A stretch of DNA of 64,000 nt from Adineta ricciae (taxonomy: Eukaryota; Rotifera; Eurotatoria; Adinetida; Adinetidae): positions 34,371-98,370 of the forward strand of contig CAJNOJ010000260.1 of assembly GCA_905250025.1 (NCBI GenBank), given 5' to 3'. The translations under genes and the position numbers were made by a program. This document shows positions 31,855 to 41,493 of the stretch, in pieces. Within the stretch, counting starts at the first letter, position 1; the number at the start of each line of letters is the position of its first letter. The notes under the pieces are model-generated. The model was not told where the DNA came from. It worked only from the letters and a program-made list of their open reading frames with translations, and made no database searches.

Positions 31855-32180
31855 TGCCTAATTCGACTTATATTATAAATGGACCCCCAGCAGACTAATA
31901 TCTATTCGAATATAAATGCATACCAACAGAAATAGTTTTAGGAATAGATTTACTTTTACTTATACCCACACACCCATTCGCATGTGTCTGTTCCTTGAGG
32001 GTGCCACGAGGAGTGTGAGGGGGTGGATGCGGCGCAATAGGTGAAACTAAGTCTATTCCTAAAACTATTCCTAAATTAACATGGGCGTGGGTGGCCGTAT
32101 AAGAAGAACTAAATCTATTCCTAGGAAAGGATTAGATGGCTATAGGAATTGAGCACTTATATTATAAGTCGAATTAGGCA
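31855..32180. mobile_element. Inverted-repeat element (MITE/foldback), about 326 bp
   Basis: The left end TGCCTAATTCGACTTATA and the right end (reverse complement TGCCTAATTCGACTTATA) are a perfect match over about 18 bp. Inside is a second inverted pair, AATAGTTTTAGGAATAG (about 31929) and CTATTCCTAAAACTATT (about 32052), so the element can fold further. No coding capacity. It sits exactly where the two copies of the duplicated block stop matching. Confidence 0.72.
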
Positions 32181-32681
32181 GCTACTCCAACAGTCTTGAC
32201 TAGAAAAGGTCATTCGAATATTCGCGGCATACGTGTACTGACTAAAAGCCAGATGGGGTCATTTTCGTATGAAACTAGTAATTCTACACCAATACATTCT
32301 GTCATTCACTTCTGATTGTTATGGTGGTGCATCTTAAAATTTAGTTTTGTATTGATGTATTCATTTGTAATAAGTGTTGCTTTACTAAAGTCGATAAGAA
32401 GAGACCAATAAAATTTCGAGGGAAATCTCATTTATTTGAGAACAAATATGTGCAAATTACAACGGTGTTTTTTTCTCTATGAAGAAATGCACGCTGTACG
32501 GAAATCAACATTATCATTTATCAAAAGCTTTTTCCAACTATGATTTTATGAGCATACACGTTAGATTTGTATTTATCAGTAGTCAATATTCTTTCCATTT
32601 ATTCTGTATTTATTTCCTAAACACATTAAGTATTTTGTCACCTGCGCAACATTTTTATCTGCTAATAAATTTGCACATCCC
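32181..32681. other. Intergenic, no gene recognised
   Basis: AT-rich sequence up to the N. The frame at 32479-32688 runs into the N and has no motif. Confidence 0.4.
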
Positions 32682-32682
32682 N
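32682..32682. other. Single N: scaffold join
   Basis: The membrane-protein gene to the right starts in mid-domain at this base, so its 5' part is missing here. Confidence 0.75.
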
Positions 32683-32684
32683 GT

Positions 32685-35547
32685 TTAACCGAATATGAAG
32701 GATTGTATGGTAAATATGGCAGAACATTGATCTGTCCATGTCGTCATCTGTCTGTGTCTTATTCTTGGATTATTCATCTCGAAGTCGAATATCATCAAGT
32801 ATGTTCGAGCGAGTTTGTCAACGACAATGCTTGGTTATCATATTTCAATAGAAAAACTGTATTTGCCTTTTTCTTGGATTTTCGAAGTCAGGGTTCAAAA
32901 CTATTTCGCATACTTCAGTCATTATGTCGATTATCGAATGAAACGGTGAGAAATCAACTACGAGCGTTCAATGAAATGCAATTCATCAATGCACATGTTG
33001 TGTCAAGAGATACATTCGATATTCAAACATCCATTCTAATTCTTCAATTGCAACAACAGGTAATAAAACTTTCATAATATTGTATGTTATTCAGAGATAA
33101 AAAAAACGATCCTATGGAAGAAGATGTCCAACAGTGGAAGTTCCAAAGGGAGAAAATGGAGACTTCAAATACTTCACCCGTACTTCACCATCATTTCGCT
33201 AATACTTCAGTGTACTTCAAATACTATCTGAAACAGATGAAGTCTCGCTTTTTCCTCCTTGAGAAGTTTCGCAGTTGCACAGCTTGTCTGCATGAAGCAA
33301 CATAGGTTATCATAAATTAGGGTTCTGCAAGCGCAAGTACTTAGATAATATACATAGTTTATATTCACGATTCATACGACAATGACGGAAGCAAATTATG
33401 ATAAATTTGCAGATTTGAATCGAGGATGGAGAAAGATCTTTGATTATTGTAGACTCTTGACTCATTTATGACAATATTTCGACTGGTTCGTGCATCCATT
33501 CAGCTGAATCAATTTATAGTATTTGGTGACACAAATTCTAAAATCAAGCGACTCAATAACAGTGGTACTTTCACATACCGATTTGTGCCAAATAATTACT
33601 ATGAATCTAACTGTTCATGTGGCCAAAGTGTTCATTGTAATCGTTCACAAGGTTTTTACTGTACCGCGACCGAATGTAAAGTATGGAAGAATAGACCAAA
33701 TCAGACTATACTCGGTTTAGTTGTAAGTTGTTTACCTATCGACTCTCTTCTTCTATCAACACTCGAGTGTTTCTACAACTCATCATGCATTCAAATGCTC
33801 ATCGAATGGCGTTCATTTGACACCACAGCCCAATCAAACGATTCGGGTTTCACTAACGTCACTCCACTCGATCCAATGCGTAACACTCGTTTTCCACCCA
33901 CGATCAAACTAGAAGACATCGTCTCACAGCTATTCATCGAAAAGTGGATCAACAAAACTAACTTCACCGCATTCTATCAGCAATGTGCACCACTCACATG
34001 TACTTATACTTTTGAACAGCGTTTTAATCGTGTGTTTATTATTGCAACAATATTTGGCATCATCGATGGTCTTTCCCTTACTCTTACGATACTCATTCCG
34101 TTCATTGTCAAACTATGTCGAAAAGCCAATCGTTGCTGTCATCGACATCCTAATGACATTCGACGAGAAGTCATACTCAATCTATGCATTTCTCGCCGAA
34201 ATATTCTTCAAAAATATGCGAAGTTCAAAAACTATGTGCAGACATTGAACTTGCATGACAAACGACGCTTTCGTCCCTCATCAGATCCTCCAACAATAAC
34301 ATCTGCTGATATCTTGTTGATCGAACGACAGCGCTTCGCTACTCGTGTTTTTGTCATTTTCTTCATCATCATCCTTCTCATTGTTATCAACGTTATTGCC
34401 TTCAATGTATCAGAGTATTCGTTCACAATTCCCTTTCCATCCGAATCAACCTTTGAATCTCTCCAAAGAAAATATTCATCCAAACTTTCTTGCCCATGTT
34501 CACAAACTGCAGTTTCATTTTCCGAATTTCTCTCAATCGAGCCAAATGCATATCATCAAATATGTTCAAGTGACTTTATTTCATTTCGCTTCTTGAATAT
34601 TCTTTGGGGGTCCAATAGAAGCGACGTGTATTTTAAACTCATTGATGGTAAAGTGTTGAGTACGCAATTTCGGCTGCTGGCAGCATTATGTTCTCTTGCA
34701 AAGAGCACCGTTAAGGAAAGGATACGAACACTATCGAATCGAGAACTCGTCACTGTCGAGCCATTATCACGACACTCATTCGATGATCAAATTCACTCGG
34801 TTGTGAGCAATTTTCGACGAGAAACGCCTCGTGATTTTCGACGAACACATGAATATGTCAATGACATGCTTCATGCTAATCAATTTCAAAATTTTCTCTT
34901 AACAAATTGGAATCTAGTAACAACATCTGTTGGAGAGTTACACTATCTATCAACAAGTCCAGTTTCAGTAAATGAAAGTGGCCAGTTCTGTTCATGTGAG
35001 ACTTCCTCGACATGTACAAGGTCAAAGCTGCAGAATATGAACAACCAAGCAACATTCGCCGGTAAAATATTGATGAAGAATAGAATTCAACTTTTTCCTG
35101 CTTTTAGGTCTTGTTGTCGGATGTTTACCTGTTCATGGCCTTCGACTTTCAACTCTCGAATGTTTTTACAGTTCAGAATGCTTGACAGATTTAGCTGTAT
35201 TTGTCAATAGTTCATTTGTTCCGTCGCCCTTAAATCAATCGATTCCAAGTCGTTTCACACCAATCTCACCAACACCAATCGGTACTCTGATCGATGAGTT
35301 GTTCATCGAATCATGGCAGAATTCGTCTAATTATTCGAGTTATTACTCGATATGTGCACCATCGAACTGTCGATACACATATGTCGAAAGAAATGATTTT
35401 GTATACACGTTGACTACGATTCTTGGTTTATATGGTGGATTGACTGAAGGGTTGCCTATCGTTATTTGGGGCAGTCTACAGGTATATTGGAAGATTCGTG
35501 AGCGAATCAAGAGACATCGACGCATTGTACCCATAAATAGTGACTGA
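32685..35547 (+). CDS. Multi-pass membrane protein with two repeated Cys-rich units (5' end missing)
   Basis: Three exons: 32685-33059, 33453-35061 and 35108-35547, with introns of 393 bp (GTAATA...TTGTAG, phase 0) and 46 bp (GTAAAA...TTTTAG, phase 1); 807 residues remain. Two homologous units are visible. Each starts with a CPC and YHQ[VI]CSS[ED]F block (unit 1 CPCRHLSVSYS, unit 2 CPCSQTAVSFS), passes through CLP-STLECFY, and ends CAP-C-YT followed by a membrane helix with GxxxG-type glycines (IIATIFGIIDGLSLTL; LTTILGLYGGLTEGL). Another helix, about 20 residues, opens unit 2 (FVIFFIIILLIVINVIAF). Large extracellular loops with many N-glycosylation sites and paired cysteines suggest a receptor or channel. 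The helix pattern after CAP-C loosely recalls ENaC/ASIC channels, but no diagnostic motif was seen. The 5' end is lost at the N. Confidence 0.7.
33060..33452 (+). other. Oversized intron of the membrane-protein gene
   Basis: 393 bp, against 46-67 bp for most introns here. Inside are repeated ACTTCAAATACTTCA-type phrases (33155-33225), which suggests a small insertion. The frame at 33084-33305 has no motif. Confidence 0.5.
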
Positions 35548-35997
35548 AGCGTATGATATTTATGTTGGATACTTGAATTAGAAATCAAAATGACATATGT
35601 TCGTGGCCCTAGTTTTCACTTTTGATCATATAAATTACTTCTGAAATATCTTTTGATGTGTGCTATCCTAATCTTTTGTTCTGTCATCTAGACAGAATAC
35701 ATTCTGCTTTGTTAGAATCATGACATTCAGATGCCAATGTGATCGATTTCAGTTTGTGAAAGAGAAGCACAGCTGAAGAAGCGTTCTTGAATATGATGCG
35801 CGAGCAGTAGAGCATCATCCTACAAGATTCTCTATACTACTTGAAACTAATGATTGGCATTCTAGTGTGATTTAGTTTTTACTCATCTGATCAGCCATAG
35901 TCGAGGATGAGCGGAGTGAGTATTCTCTCCGAATAGGCATGCCTTGAAGAAATTAACCGTGCCATGAAATCAAAATAATAAACGTTTTTGACAATCG
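35548..35997. other. Intergenic, no gene recognised
   Basis: 3' flank of the membrane-protein gene; nothing else seen. Confidence 0.4.
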
Positions 35998-36345
35998 TCA
36001 TAATCTTGACAAGTAATTTCTAGTCCATTTATGAAGATAAATCTTCTCATGATTTGCATATATGAGTCCTGTATGAAATAGGCAATCGTCATCAATCGCC
36101 GTATTTCGTAAATCAGTCGAAAACAAGTCTAAAGTGAAAATCTCTTCCTCATAATTTGCATTTAGCATCAATCCACATGTTCGATTGACTACAACTTTAG
36201 TTAAATTAAGTGCATTCAATATTTCCTTGAGCTTTGTGGGACTCTAATCTGCAAAAGCGAATTTCCAATCATCTTCCAATATGCACGAAAAATTGTCAGC
36301 TACGCGAAAGAAAAGCCTCACTAGGATGAGAAATGAGCACTTCAT
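35998..36345 (-). CDS. Small protein with signal-like N-terminus; one TAG or a 60 bp intron
   Basis: An ATG at 36345 opens MKCSFLILVRLFFR, a short basic-hydrophobic leader. Reading straight on, the frame meets TAG at 36244-36246 and then stays open for 81 codons (SPTKLKEILNALNLTKVV...). Alternatively a 60 bp intron (36303-36244, GTAGCT...ATTAG) in phase 0 removes the stop and gives 95 residues; 60 bp is the intron length seen in UGT. The body is polar, with NRT as a possible glycosylation site. I do not recognise it. It may be a small secreted protein gene or a decaying one. Confidence 0.4.
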
Positions 36346-36974
36346 GGCAAGAGACGAAAAATATTCAATGAAGTATGCTCATCTCAATTAACAGACCAAC
36401 GAAGGCTAATGATAGATCTTCTCAGTCATATCACTTTCAATGATTTTATCGGGAGAAGCTTTTATCTACAAAAGAAAGAAAACACGAACATATGTGGCTC
36501 ATTTTACATTTATAAAAACCTGATTTATTATTAAATGAGCAGTACTCGCCTGTCCAACTTACTGAAATCTCATTACTGCTCATTCTTAGTTGAAATATCG
36601 AATAAGACTAAATTAGACGTTTGAGCAAATAGTATTTGTCTCTAATCGATACAGGAATAAATCAGCGCGGTCTTTGTGTTTGTTGAATATCGTGAGAGAA
36701 CAACTATATAGAGAAGACGAAGTGATTTACCTCAATGATATAATTAGAATTTTCTTGTAAAATGTTGTAGTTTTCAAGACGAACGGTACGAATAATCGGA
36801 GTCGACGGAAATCCTGCTTTTCCATTTGTATCATTTCAGCCATTGACAATATAATGTGATCACTTACGATATAAACTAATAACCATAGATTATGGCGATG
36901 TTGGCTGATTTACCAAACCGAAGTGGTCATCTTAATTCAATTTTATCAAAGCATTTTAGGTACTTGTTTCTGGA
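36346..36974. other. Intergenic, no gene recognised
   Basis: On the minus strand an acceptor-like TTTTGTAG near 36465 opens a short frame (KASPDKIIESDMTEKIYH) that ends in a stop. It could be a leftover exon, but nothing supports it further. Confidence 0.3.
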
Positions 36975-37307
36975 TTAAGTCGTAGATTGCGGTAAATCTT
37001 TGTTACAGATATCGTCTTTGCTAAAATTTTCGTCGTTCATTACCCTTCTCTCATAGATCATTTCAACGAATTCTGGGATAGAAGTCAACAAGCTAGAGAG
37101 AAACAAAATGTAAATATCTATGTTTCTAGCCACAAGTATATTTAATAATATCAGAATGAAACAAACAAATATCGATATGGACGAGAAGAATTCTTCAGTA
37201 TAGGCATTGGTGCATGATAAATATTGCATTTCCGATAAATGAATAAACAAATTTAATGAAAAGACGGGTAGTAACTTCAAATAACAGACATATGAAATGT
37301 TCATCAA
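36975..37307 (-). CDS. Uncertain ORF with hydrophobic stretches
   Basis: 110 codons beginning MMNISYVCYLKLL, with one clear hydrophobic helix (SISIFVCFILILLNILVA). No family is recognised and base composition is like the surrounding AT-rich spacer, so it may be chance. It is listed because no other gene explains this stretch. Confidence 0.2.
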   Translation of the reverse strand: MMNISYVCYLKLLPVFSLNLFIHLSEMQYLSCTNAYTEEFFSSISIFVCFILILLNILVARNIDIYILFLSSLLTSIPEFVEMIYERRVMNDENFSKDDICNKDLPQSTT

Positions 37308-37554
37308 GCAAGTTTCCGTCTTTTTTTATTTATATACGCATCGGCTGAAGCACCTTCGTTTAATATCATTGATTACATTTAAGGTTCACATTGATTTGAT
37401 CTAGTCCTTATTACTCTAAGATCGATCTATTCGATCGCATGATTCCCAATAGACAGATTCGATAGGTACCTGAGATTATAATTCTGCCAAAAACATAGAT
37501 TTTAATTCAAATTATTTTTAGATTTAAAAAAGTGCTTTATCGAAAAAAAACAAA

Positions 37555-37987
37555 TCTTCTAATTGACTTAATAGCTTCAGAAAGTAAAACTGGATCTGTT
37601 GACTTTGCTACTTCTGATAGATTCACTCGGCTTTGTCTTCATTGACAGCCGTTCGTTCTATCGCATCATAAATCACAGCCATCCATGCTCGAGCTGATTC
37701 TAATGAATTCTCCGCACCAGAAGGGTATGTCGAGGTAGCAAATGTGAATAAAGTATTTCCAAGTGAATTAGATCCTGTTGCGATGGTGAGAGATGGTAAT
37801 TATGTTGCTGGTCGAAAGCTCCTTCGTCGACACGTACTTGGTCATCAAATCCTTGTCGACAATGATTGTGGTGACCATTATGATACGTAACATGACCTTT
37901 TTTATCGGTATGAGCAACAAGGGTGTTCTTTGCATCGCCAATACTTGACATCCATATTATTCTTATGCAAAGTGTACATGTAGCCAC
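37555..37987 (-). pseudogene. Frameshifted fragment of an unknown conserved gene
   Basis: The minus strand first reads AHTDKKGHVTYHNGHHNHC and DDQVRVDEGAFDQQHNYHLSP. It then shifts frame near 37783 and continues ATGSNSLGNTLFTFATST and ESARAWMAVIYDAIERT. It shifts again near 37625 and ends NLSEVAKSTDPVLLSEAIKSI. The three pieces are long, low in chance stops and protein-like, so two indels in a real gene are likely. No ATG is evident at the 5' side. I cannot name the family. A further minus-strand frame at 38280-38474 (MQRAETEGADEKEKIKRINI) may be another exon of the same gene. Confidence 0.5.
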
Positions 37988-38279
37988 TACGTATTATTAC
38001 TCCTTTTTTTTTCTTTTCAAATTGTGGAAAACTTCACAGCATCAGTACACATGTTGAGTTAATGATTAGCGAGTCACAACGTGATGTGAAGCGCAAATAG
38101 AAAAGTGTAAAAAATAAATACAGATGTAGATCATTATTATTTGCAACAAACTCGATAATTAGAGAACAGTGAAATTCGTCCCGATCATAAGCAAATGAAA
38201 AGAGAAATACAATTATCTTTCGACGAAACATTTTTCTACAGTATAAAATTCGACAGAGTATTGTGTCGATAAAACTTCG

Positions 38280-38474
38280 TCAACCAAATGTCGTCCGATG
38301 AACCAACTGAAAATGGAGAATGTGAGCCTCTTGTGAATACTCACGGGAGTAGGTCTTGGTACCGATCAGAATGCGTGTTGCATTGGAGCCGTCCTTTGAC
38401 GGTTCGTGGAAAATAATGTTGATTCGCTTGATTTTCTCTTTCTCATCAGCCCCTTCTGTTTCAGCTCGTTGCAT
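38280..38474 (-). CDS. Possible exon of the same unknown gene
   Basis: 64 codons from an ATG at 38474, hydrophilic and protein-like (KEKIKRINIIFHEPSKDG). It lies about 290 bp upstream of the frameshifted fragment on the same strand. No splice link could be fixed by eye. Confidence 0.28.
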   Translation of the reverse strand: MQRAETEGADEKEKIKRINIIFHEPSKDGSNATRILIGTKTYSREYSQEAHILHFQLVHRTTFG

Positions 38475-38720
38475 CTCATGGTTGATATTCTGTCCAACAG
38501 TTTACAGCTAAGCCCTCACCAATAAGCGGGAAATTTCATACAGAAATTTTTATTTTCATCAGGCGTACTTTGTTTGTTTGTTTTTCGATTAATCAATAAG
38601 TCAGAAAATATATGTAGGTTTCACATTTATCTCAGTTGTAAGGAATAGTGTGCTGACCTAATAATTACTACAAAAGTCATAATCTCATGAGCGATTTTCG
38701 AAACCTTTTAAATTGAAAAA

Positions 38721-39800
38721 ATGAGAAAAGTTAATCTTGAAAGTTATAAGTTATCCTATAGTCGACTTTATTCTAAAGAAAGAATGTCTTTATCAGATTA
38801 CAAAATGTCGATAAACCAAACATTTGCAACTCCAAGCTATTCATCCGAAAATCTAAGTAAATTTGTCCTATTAGCTTCACTCGAAGTTCCTTCGATACTC
38901 GTTTCATTGTCGATCTTTATTTACTTTGCCTACTATCGTACGACTCGTTTAACATATAAAAATTATTCTATACTTGTTTTTCTGTTCGTCAATTTTCTTC
39001 AAGTCGCTATTGACCTTCCTATGATAATAAGTTTTTATTATTTGAACGGTGTCGTACAACCGGCAACATCAGCGTATTGCATATGGTGGGTATGGTATGA
39101 TTTTTCTTTGAATATCGTCAACTGCTTCTTTATGGCTTGGATATCGATAGAACGTTATCTACTAGTTTTTCACGATACTCTTCTTCGAAATCTTGCGCGT
39201 TGGAAACGACAATTGTTATATATCGTTCCTTTGCTGTTTTGTTCACTATGGCCACCTTCATATTACGCTTTTACTATTATTTTTAGCCCAATGTGTGTAA
39301 CGACAAGATATTACGATACACTTACATGCGGTTTGCCGTGCTATTTATTCACAGTTTGGGGTATAGTCGACCTTTTTCTTAATACGACGTTGCCAGTCGC
39401 GACTATTTTAATTTTCAATCTTCTTCTTTTTGGTCGTGTGATTTATCGAAACATGACTGTCCGCGGTCGAATGCAGAATACTTGGCATCGTCATCGAAAA
39501 ATGGGATTACAGTTAGGCATGATCTCGTTTGTATATCTTGCAATTTGGATTCCTGTTGTCGTCACCCAATTTGGAGAAAATTTTATCAATCCAGACTTCC
39601 TTTTCGACGCGTCGCATACATTTTATTTTCTCATCTGCATTATACCATTACTTCTACCAATGGTTTGTTTGATGTCAATGCCCGAAGTGCTGAAAGCATT
39701 CAAAGTTCTCATCTGTAAACAGCAAGCAGTAGCTGTTATGCCATCAAATAGTATTACATTGAGACCGCTACCTAAAGCGAATCCTGTCTCAAAATGTTAA
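38721..39800 (+). CDS. Rhodopsin-like G-protein-coupled receptor (orphan), full copy
   Basis: 359 residues in one exon from the ATG at 38721. Seven hydrophobic helices can be counted (about 48-71, 82-106, 120-142, 163-184, 206-232, 265-285 and 298-320). The DRY-equivalent is ERY at 144-146, after ISI. TM6 carries the IWIP kink. TM7 has IPLLLPMVCLM in place of the usual NPxxY. Extracellular Cys near 120 and 203 could form the usual disulfide. Asn-glycosylation sites lie in the N-terminus (NQT). Ligand unknown. A partial near-identical copy lies at 43976-44715, and each is followed by the same large receptor gene. Confidence 0.85.
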   Translation: MRKVNLESYKLSYSRLYSKERMSLSDYKMSINQTFATPSYSSENLSKFVLLASLEVPSILVSLSIFIYFAYYRTTRLTYKNYSILVFLFVNFLQVAIDLPMIISFYYLNGVVQPATSAYCIWWVWYDFSLNIVNCFFMAWISIERYLLVFHDTLLRNLARWKRQLLYIVPLLFCSLWPPSYYAFTIIFSPMCVTTRYYDTLTCGLPCYLFTVWGIVDLFLNTTLPVATILIFNLLLFGRVIYRNMTVRGRMQNTWHRHRKMGLQLGMISFVYLAIWIPVVVTQFGENFINPDFLFDASHTFYFLICIIPLLLPMVCLMSMPEVLKAFKVLICKQQAVAVMPSNSITLRPLPKANPVSKC

Positions 39801-41493
39801 CCGAACAAGGAGTTCATTTGATACGTTTCTTTGTTTTTTTCTTGTCTTGTTCGCGTAGAAGAAATGTTGAAATATTCCACATTAAAACCTTTATTAATAG
39901 TTCTCGCTGCTCCAGTCACAATAAACCAAAAATCAATATCGATGGGAAATATTAATATGAAAATAACATCCACTCGTTCGAAAAACGTCGTTCCTGTAAA
40001 TGTATTGAACATGACCAAGCAGATGTCCATCACTGTAGTTCATGCAGAGATGTATCATAAACCTGGAAAATATCCTTGTCAGAGGCTCGACACAGCTACA
40101 ATTTTCAACTGTGATTGTATTCCATTATAGACAAATATTCAGTTTCAACACAGATTTCGGCTTATTTGCTAAGATTCACATGATTCTTGACTGGATCCGA
40201 ACATACTTTCGCATTATTTAGTTACAGTCCATAGGTGAAACAGTTTTCTACGGAAACTATACCGAACACATTGAATTCATGATGGCTAATGAGCATGACG
40301 TATTCTTTCTGATTGTCTCGGATGAGCTGTGACACAAACCGTTATACCACATATTATCGATCTTTCGTAAAAATTGATCTAAAAAATCAATAATGGGCTA
40401 AGGCCTAGCCCAAATTCAAAGAATTTCTCTTGTGACGTTGATCTACTCAATTACAAACTCTGGGTCGAAATTTAACAATACCATCGCAATTCACTTTTAT
40501 CAATGGTATTTCAAGTAGAGATACATTCCGTGCAGATCCGCGATTTATATGCATGCAAGCGCTGAAAGAGCTCCTCACTTTGTATTCGTCAATTTGGTGT
40601 TTTATTAAAACTATATTCTTTTCCATACTGTCTTAGTGAACAGTATTTCTCACGAAGTAGTGATTGTTTGTGGTCGACATAATCCTAACCTAACCAAGTT
40701 GTTTTTCGAATTAGAGTTTACCCACACCCTCAATGAAAGAGAAGATTTCGGTAAAACTGTTTCATCGTTTGTACCCATATGGTTGCGAGTGAGTGTTTGA
40801 TGGAATATGATAATTGACCAAGAAATGACGCCGAAACTGTAATTCTGGAGAAGGCACTCGAATTCATTCCTGTAAACCTTGTAATTTGTTTTGACGCGTA
40901 CTTTTTGTATGCAGTATCGAGTTTTGAGAAAATCTTGTATATAGAGATGGCATCTCGTCGTACAGTTGCCTTTCACGCGCGTATTTATCATGATACTGTG
41001 TTCCGTTGTTTTAAGCATTACTATTTCAAATAAAGGTGAAGTTTGACTTGTTTGACTGGGGCCATAATCCGTAACAGAATTTGTATTTGAAGAAAATGAA
41101 AGAGAAAACCATTCTGATATTCGCAATTGATCACAGCAAAAAAAAACTCCTGATTACCAGTTAGGTTGCTATTTGATTCGACGAAGGCTACAGAGAATAA
41201 TCGTGTTCGTTTTAATGACAACGCTACTTTTGACGTTGTCAACTCATGATTATGTTGTATTATTTGTCTAAATTCAAAGTTTTTGTTCGTACATACTGTA
41301 AATGATGTTTGCTCATTATATCAAAGGTGAGAAAAATACGGAAAAAGTACATCGGTATATCATGTTTATATCTATGTAATTTAGAGCAATTTGGCTAAAG
41401 AAAAATAAACAAAATATTACTAATGATATGTCAATTCGATAGGTGCTAATAAATACAGTTGCACACCATTGACATTATTTACAAATCGCCAAG
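39801..41493. other. Spacer between GPCR and receptor, copy 1
   Basis: 1.7 kb, collinear with 44716-45969 except for two extra blocks here (roughly 40440-40640 and 40740-41020). It contains the short frame listed at 39864 and the palindrome GGGCTAAGGCCTAGCCC near 40396. Confidence 0.5.
39864..40130 (+). CDS. Possible small ORF (88 residues), kept open in both copies
   Basis: Begins MLKYSTLKPLLIVLA and ends NCDCIPL. The counterpart at 44778-45044 has the same length and stop position, with about a dozen amino-acid differences and no indel. There is no recognised domain. It lies 63 bp after the GPCR stop, so it could equally be 3' UTR whose frame survived by chance. The many replacement changes between copies argue against strong protein constraint. 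Confidence 0.3.
   Translation: MLKYSTLKPLLIVLAAPVTINQKSISMGNINMKITSTRSKNVVPVNVLNMTKQMSITVVHAEMYHKPGKYPCQRLDTATIFNCDCIPL

Noticed and set aside
33084..33305. 73-codon plus-strand frame
   Set aside because: It lies within the long intron of the membrane-protein gene and is made of ACTTCA-type repeats.
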